Below, one piece after another: positions 53,111 through 57,208 of a DNA stretch of 57,208 bases. Source of the stretch: Dehalococcoidia bacterium UBA1332 (lineage in GTDB: Bacteria > Chloroflexota > Dehalococcoidia > Lucifugimonadales > Lucifugimonadaceae); contig DBSW01000155.1 of NCBI GenBank assembly GCA_002306745.1, positions 1 to 57,208 of the forward strand, read 5' to 3'. A model generated the notes under the pieces. It was given only the letters and a program-made list of their open reading frames with translations, had not been told where the DNA came from and ran no database searches. Position numbers and translations under genes: made by a program. Position 1 is the first letter of the stretch. Each line of letters starts with the position of its first letter.

Positions 53111-53929
53111 TTAAATTCCTGATAAAAGTTCGTGCATAGGTGTCACTTCAACACCTGCTGATTCAAGAGTTGATCTAACACCGGCTGCCAGCTGAACCGA
53201 TCCATCTGTATCTCCATGTAAACAGATAGAATCTGCTGAAAAATCTATCTCAGTACCATCTACAGCATTCACTTTGCCTTCCGTAGCAAGTTTGAGCGAC
53301 CTAGCAATAACTTCATTGGGATCATGGACGACGGCACCCGGCTGAGAACGAGGAACAAGCGTCCCTTCAGGAGTTACAGCACGATCGGCATAACACTCTC
53401 TCGCGACTTTTACACCATGCGAACGAGCGATCTTCTCCCACTGTGATCCCGCCAAAACAACATGTATGAGGTCCCCATCGTAAGCCTTTACTGCTGCCAC
53501 AATTGCTTCAGCGATAGCCGCATCACGCACAGCCGTGTTATATAAGGCGCCGTGCGGCTTGACATGTTGAAGTTTTTTTCCAGGCGCAAATGCTGAAAGT
53601 GCGCCAATCTGGTACGTGACTGCGTTATAGACTTCGTCAGCAGTGAGGTCCATGTTACGTCGCCCGAATCCGGCAAGATCTGGATAAGCAGGATGGGCAC
53701 CGATGCCAACGTCATTTTTCACCGCCAACGAGACTGTTTTTGCCATCCAATCTGGATCTCCCGCATGAAAACCCGTAGCAATATTTGCGGACGTAATGTG
53801 CTTGACTATCTCACTATCTAGACCTAGCTCGTAACCAGCGAACGACTCACCAATATCTGCGTTAAAATCGATTTTTCCTACATTAGATGTCAATTTTTTA
53901 GCTCCGTTTGTAACCTTTCGTTGTATCAA
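53111..53929 (-). CDS. pxpA: 5-oxoprolinase subunit A (PxpA, LamB/YcsF family)
   Basis: 272-aa LamB/YcsF protein. The core motif is D-F-N-A-D-I-G-E-S-F-A, then S-A-N-I-A-T-G-F-H-A-G-D-P and G-I-G-A-H-P-A-Y-P-D. H-V-K-P-H-G-A-L-Y-N and C-L-H-G-D-T follow, with conserved metal or catalytic residues. It likely supplies the 5-oxoproline ring-opening site. It is the first gene of the pxpABC-oadG-BCCP-oadB run. In place of the usual N-C-D-L-G it has N-A-D-I-G, losing the Cys. Confidence 0.93.
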   Translation of the reverse strand: MIQRKVTNGAKKLTSNVGKIDFNADIGESFAGYELGLDSEIVKHITSANIATGFHAGDPDWMAKTVSLAVKNDVGIGAHPAYPDLAGFGRRNMDLTADEVYNAVTYQIGALSAFAPGKKLQHVKPHGALYNTAVRDAAIAEAIVAAVKAYDGDLIHVVLAGSQWEKIARSHGVKVARECYADRAVTPEGTLVPRSQPGAVVHDPNEVIARSLKLATEGKVNAVDGTEIDFSADSICLHGDTDGSVQLAAGVRSTLESAGVEVTPMHELLSGI

Positions 53930-53991
53930 TGTAAATTTTTGAGGTAAATACAGATTTGTCTATTCCAATCAAAGGAATATTTGAACCTAAT

Positions 53992-55047
53992 TTATGGCAA
54001 ATACACCCTTCTACCTGTCTGCCATGACTCTTGAAGTGCGTCCGTAAATTCCATGTACTTCAATGAGTCTGTAAAATTCGATCGAGTTACTGGCTCAATC
54101 CCACGTATAGCGTTGATGAACTCTTCTTCAACACGCCACCCTCCGCGTTTTTCATTCGGCACATCGATCACACTCATTCCATCATCACCTCGGCGGCCTC
54201 CAGAAACTACCGGATCATTATCTAGGCCGGATGTAGCAATATGAATTGTTCCCTCTGTGCCAAATATCCAGATCTCGGTTGGTGGAACAAATGGACCCGA
54301 AACAGTGGTGACCGAAAGATTAACGTTTGCTCCTCCACCTAACGAATAAACCACATCAAGTTGATCAGGAATGGTCATCTCTTTGCGGGCTCCATCCCAT
54401 CCCCGACGATGAGGAACTCGAATCTGAGCATTTGCCGACACAGAACTGGCCGGTCCAATCAATCGCATAAGGTTCTCGTACCATATGCCAGTGGTCATGA
54501 CGTTATTCCCCGACAACTCACGCATATGACGCCAATGAGCTTCTTCGTCAGAGTTGGGAAAATTAGAGCCATCAGTTACTCGTGCATTTACGTTGATTAT
54601 TTCACCAACATACCCATCTGCGATCAAGTCGATCAGATGCTGTTCGCAAACCATTAGGTGAGGAGGTGGCACCACTTGCGTAATCAGATCAGGGTTAGCT
54701 ACTGAAGCAGCATACATATCGCGAGCCTCAGAAGCATTCATCGCCATACGTGCTTCACATAGAACATGCTTACCGTTATCGAGAGCAGTAAGAGTGACTG
54801 TGGAATGCATATATGGCCAAGTCCCAATACAGACGGCATCTACATCGGGGTCTTCTATCAAATCCAGCCAAGTGGGATACGCTTCTCCGAGTTCATACTT
54901 GTCAGCGGCCAAACGGCTAGACTCGATCGATCGGTTAGCCACCCCAACAAACTCAACACCCGGTTGTGACCTTAACCCAGGAATATGGCGTAACGCTGTA
55001 TTAGCACCTGCCCCAATGAACCCGACTTTTATCGTTTCCTCTGCCAT
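53992..55047 (-). CDS. Gfo/Idh/MocA family NAD(P)-dependent oxidoreductase
   Basis: 351-aa two-domain dehydrogenase. The N-terminal Rossmann fold has V-G-F-I-G-A-G-A-N-T-A-L-R-H and D-A-V-C-I-G-T-W-P-Y-M-H. The E-K-P motif reads L-C-E-A-R-M-A-M, with Lys replaced by Ala. The C-terminal domain carries the beta sheet and G-T-E-G-T-I-H-I. The start is at M-A-E-E-T (55047) after an AAGGAAT. Loss of the E-K-P lysine, which usually takes part in catalysis, suggests an altered or non-dehydrogenase function. The substrate is unknown. Confidence 0.85.
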   Translation of the reverse strand: MAEETIKVGFIGAGANTALRHIPGLRSQPGVEFVGVANRSIESSRLAADKYELGEAYPTWLDLIEDPDVDAVCIGTWPYMHSTVTLTALDNGKHVLCEARMAMNASEARDMYAASVANPDLITQVVPPPHLMVCEQHLIDLIADGYVGEIINVNARVTDGSNFPNSDEEAHWRHMRELSGNNVMTTGIWYENLMRLIGPASSVSANAQIRVPHRRGWDGARKEMTIPDQLDVVYSLGGGANVNLSVTTVSGPFVPPTEIWIFGTEGTIHIATSGLDNDPVVSGGRRGDDGMSVIDVPNEKRGGWRVEEEFINAIRGIEPVTRSNFTDSLKYMEFTDALQESWQTGRRVYLP

Positions 55048-55196
55048 TTGGCGATATTCCTTCAATGTGAACGTGTATAAGTGATTTAAAACAACCACAA
55101 AAGCATAGCTTTGGTTTGAAGTTTACGTTAAATAAACAAAATCCAAAACCAGTTTCAATCAAAACGATACCGAACAAAAGTACAATATCAATATCA

Positions 55197-55541
55197 ATGA
55201 TGCCTAAATATTCGGGTGACTCTGCAAAGCCCATACAAGTTGATATGACAGCAATTGGAGTTAAGATCAGTTGGGACAACGGTCAGAACTGTACCTACCC
55301 TTACCGTTACCTGCGACTCCAGTGCGCATGCGCCGCCTGTATCGAAGAAATGACTGGACGTCCTATCTTGAACGTTGCACAGGTTCCAGAAGACATTATT
55401 GCGGCTGACTATCTAATGGTCGGAAAATACGCCATTCAGTTCTTATGGACGGATGGTCATGATTCAGGAATCTATCCATATGAAATGTTACTCAATTTAG
55501 CATCAAGAGATAATGCGGTTATCTGTGAAAGCCAGTCATAA
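55197..55541 (+). CDS. DUF971 (GBBH-like N-terminal domain) protein
   Basis: 114-aa single-domain protein. Its core is I-K-I-S-W-D-N-G, then L-R-L-Q-C-A-C-A-A-C-I-E-E-M-T-G (C-x-C-x2-C zinc-like site) and Y-A-I-Q-F-L-W-T-D-G-H-D-S-G-I-Y-P-Y-E-M-L, the DUF971 signature. The domain also occurs fused to Mrp/ApbC Fe-S carriers and to gamma-butyrobetaine hydroxylase. Start uncertain: ATG 55197 or 55200, or the TTG at 55116, which adds 27 residues without family similarity. It is followed 2 bases later by the DinB-like gene. Confidence 0.82.
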   Translation: MMPKYSGDSAKPIQVDMTAIGVKISWDNGQNCTYPYRYLRLQCACAACIEEMTGRPILNVAQVPEDIIAADYLMVGKYAIQFLWTDGHDSGIYPYEMLLNLASRDNAVICESQS

Positions 55542-55543
55542 CG

Positions 55544-56080
55544 ATGACAAGGACAGTCGATCATCGCGATGTGATCCTTCAAGCCCTTCAAGATTACGGA
55601 CGTCAACTGGAACGAGTATTGTCAAATTTAGGGCAGATAGAAGCTAGATGGATGCCCACTTTGGAGTCAAACCATATCCTTTGGATCCTCTGGCACATGG
55701 GAAGAATGGAAGATATGTGGGCATGGTACCTGCGGGGTGGTGGAGAAAGTGCCTGGATCGAAGGCGGTTGGTCTGAATCAATAGGCATCGACGCTTCACG
55801 CAACGGGGTCGGAGATACGATCGGACAAGTACGAGATTTTCCAGAAATATCAGTTGATAAAATTTATGAATACTGGAAGGCATCGAGACACTTGTTGATT
55901 TCCGCTGTTGAAAGTGTCGGAATAAACCAGTTGAAAATTCAGCGTCCCGAAATCTGGACTCACGCGCCTAACAAAGCACCCACTCTTTTTTGGGTGCTCG
56001 GCAGGGTACCAGTAGAAAATAGCCAGCACACCGGCCAAATCGCTTACATCAGAGGTCTCTACGCAGCAAAATTCAAATAA
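55544..56080 (+). CDS. DinB-like four-helix-bundle protein
   Basis: 178-aa all-helical protein of the DinB/DUF664/YfiT type. Metal-ligand candidates are His51 in W-I-L-W-H-M-G-R-M-E-D and His162 in S-Q-H-T-G-Q-I-A-Y-I-R-G. Members include metal-dependent thiol transferases (bacillithiol, mycothiol) and many unknowns. It starts 2 bases after the DUF971 gene, so co-translation is likely. No further function can be assigned. Confidence 0.75.
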   Translation: MTRTVDHRDVILQALQDYGRQLERVLSNLGQIEARWMPTLESNHILWILWHMGRMEDMWAWYLRGGGESAWIEGGWSESIGIDASRNGVGDTIGQVRDFPEISVDKIYEYWKASRHLLISAVESVGINQLKIQRPEIWTHAPNKAPTLFWVLGRVPVENSQHTGQIAYIRGLYAAKFK

Positions 56081-56153
56081 GTGAATTCATTAAGTAACCA
56101 TCATTAGAGTAGCCAGCTTTTACTTTGCGCCAGATCTATTAGGCAAATAAAGT

Positions 56154-56681
56154 CTAAATAGATTGATGTTGAATGTGATCCATAACTGAAAATTTAACCG
56201 CTATTGCAATTACAGATCTAAATCGTAAAACTGCCACCCGAACCCAAATCAACTTAAAACTCAGGCTTGTGAGCCCTCCCCACGACTGAGTGGCGTTAAC
56301 CAAGAAAAATGATCGAAACTGGACACTCCAACGGTCATCGATCTTTGTAAATATCGACAGCGTATCGAAACCGTTGTACTCAATTCCTTCGAGTGTTTGA
56401 CGAGATTGCCTGATCACCAAATGAACTTTTTCATCACCGACTTGCACCGGGGTGATTGATTTACTAATGGTTTTGTGCCAGCCTTCAGCGCTTAGCGCAG
56501 CCGACATATCAGCTTGCGGATGATAGAAGTCATCACTATTGACCCAAGTCTAAAAAGTACTGCCTGCAAGTCTCATGTGCGGGAAGTGTATTTCGGCGAT
56601 CATGCCATGGGTCTCTCGTTCATTGAAAGCCGTTGACCAGCGTTTGAAGGCATTAATTGCTTCTTCGGGCGAATTACTCAT
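56154..56681 (-). pseudogene. Interrupted NTF2/SnoaL-like protein gene (in-frame TAG)
   Basis: A continuous minus-strand frame starts with ATG at 56679-56681 (M-S-N-S-P-E-E-A-I-N-A-F-K-R-W), with an AGGA site upstream. It reads 43 codons to F-P-H-M-R-L-A-G-S-T-F, meets TAG at 56550-56552, and then continues in the same frame (T-W-V-N-S-D-D-F-Y) to 56154. Both parts look like one small SnoaL/NTF2-type polypeptide. TAG is one transition from CAG, so a single point mutation explains the break. The last 35 residues look less protein-like and may lie beyond an original stop. A programmed readthrough or sequencing error is not excluded. Confidence 0.55.
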
Positions 56682-56810
56682 AAGTCCATCCTAATTAGCA
56701 TTCTCCTTGGAAAAGAGAATTGTAATTACGCAAACCGTAGCTAGTGACGATAACATGACGCAAGACTTTACAAGTTCTATCGAAGACAGTACTAGGAGGC
56801 TCATTACTAA

Positions 56811-57208
56811 ATGGCAAAACGAATTAACAGAGTCATCGAACTTATCGAAGCAGGCGAGCCTGTCTACTACACAGGCACTGGGGAACTCTCTTACGAAAAC
56901 GGTCTCAAACAAGCAAGTACTTGGGCTGATTTTCTAATTACTGATTTCGAACATCACGCATTTGACGTCGCGGGTTTAACTGAGTTTATGAAAGGCCTTG
57001 TAGATGGTGGTCCTACAAAGGCAGGCCACCGCACACCGGCCGTAATTTCAACTCTGCCATCTAATTGCCGAACGATTGAGGAAGTACGAGCAAACGCATG
57101 GCAAGTTCGTCAGGTCTTATCCGCCGGAGTTCACGGAATACTACATACCCACGCACGTCAGGCTGACGCCGTTCGAGCATTCATTGAAGAGTGTCGATAC
57201 CCATTTCA
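56811..57208 (+). CDS. HpcH/HpaI family aldolase, N-terminal part (runs off the window)
   Basis: The frame is open from ATG 56811 to the window end (132 codons), preceded by AGGAGG at 56794-56799. Translated features are T-D-F-E-H-H-A-F-D, V-R-A-N-A-W-Q-V-R-Q-V-L-S-A-G-V-H-G-I and L-H-T-H-A-R-Q-A-D-A-V-R-A-F-I. These match the HpcH/HpaI (2-keto-3-deoxy-sugar-acid or 4-hydroxy-2-oxoheptanedioate) class II aldolase barrel, including the helix before the catalytic loop. The substrate cannot be predicted, and the C-terminal half is missing. Confidence 0.75.
   Translation, partial: MAKRINRVIELIEAGEPVYYTGTGELSYENGLKQASTWADFLITDFEHHAFDVAGLTEFMKGLVDGGPTKAGHRTPAVISTLPSNCRTIEEVRANAWQVRQVLSAGVHGILHTHARQADAVRAFIEECRYPF

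Overview
The window is bacterial chromosome, AT-leaning (about 40-45% GC by eye), densely packed, with short operons and frequent non-ATG starts (TTG or GTG at sufB, gatB, the polyprenyl synthase, yjbQ, sirC, the biotin carrier gene and others). I see no rRNA, tRNA, CRISPR array, insertion sequence or prophage. The gene set points to a free-living, aerobic or oxygen-tolerant heterotroph, probably marine: Ni-superoxide dismutase with its own maturation peptidase, the methylcitrate cycle, monomeric NADP-isocitrate dehydrogenase, a sodium-pumping decarboxylase, MEP-pathway isoprenoids feeding squalene synthesis, and orphan substrate-binding proteins. A marine Chloroflexota (SAR202-like) lineage is my best guess. 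It rests on gene content only and is not proven.

Layout. 1-3.9 kb: tail of an unknown gene, trans-aconitate methyltransferase and two orphan substrate-binding proteins. 3.9-9.3 kb (minus): the complete sufBCDSU Fe-S assembly operon. 9.6-14.2 kb (plus): gatB, secG and a rifampicin-phosphotransferase-like PEP enzyme. 14.2-18.1 kb (minus): two VTT/DedA-like membrane proteins, fused ispDF and cysS. 18.2-22.7 kb: heat-shock group dnaJ-hspR-clpC (minus) with hsp20 divergent. 22.8-29.0 kb (plus): polyprenyl synthase, an HpnG-like phosphorylase, yjbQ and hpnC-hpnD-hpnE, which make squalene from FPP. 29.2-34.4 kb (plus): a tetrapyrrole operon with fused siroheme decarboxylase (ahbA-ahbB), sirC, hemC, fused cobA-hemD and hemB. 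34.6-37.8 kb: aquaporin, a catalytically dead beta-lactamase-fold lipoprotein whose signal-peptide codons form a perfect 22-bp hairpin, and the divergent sodX/sodN pair. 37.9-41.2 kb: a D-threonine-aldolase-like PLP protein and monomeric IDH. 41.4-49.1 kb (minus): cupin plus ThDP enzyme, prpBCD, a TauE/SafE exporter and a DapA-family lyase/aldolase. 49.2-53.9 kb (minus): pxpA-pxpB-pxpC followed by oadG, a free biotin carrier protein and oadB. 54.0-57.2 kb: a Gfo/Idh/MocA oxidoreductase, DUF971 and DinB-like proteins, a broken NTF2-like gene, and the start of an HpcH/HpaI aldolase that runs off the right edge.

How the genes work together. IspDF makes MEP-pathway intermediates, the polyprenyl synthase elongates the C5 units, and HpnCDE convert FPP to squalene; no cyclase is present. 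The heme block runs from aminolevulinate (HemB) to didecarboxysiroheme (AhbAB); the first steps and the final radical-SAM steps are missing here. The Prp enzymes take propionyl-CoA to pyruvate and succinate.

The most promising unusual arrangement is at 49.2-53.9 kb. A Na+-translocating decarboxylase module (OadG, biotin carrier, OadB) lacks a carboxyltransferase alpha subunit and instead lies directly downstream of pxpABC. PxpB and PxpC are homologous to the carboxyltransferase domain of urea carboxylase, so they might replace the missing subunit. This is an inference from gene order and homology only.
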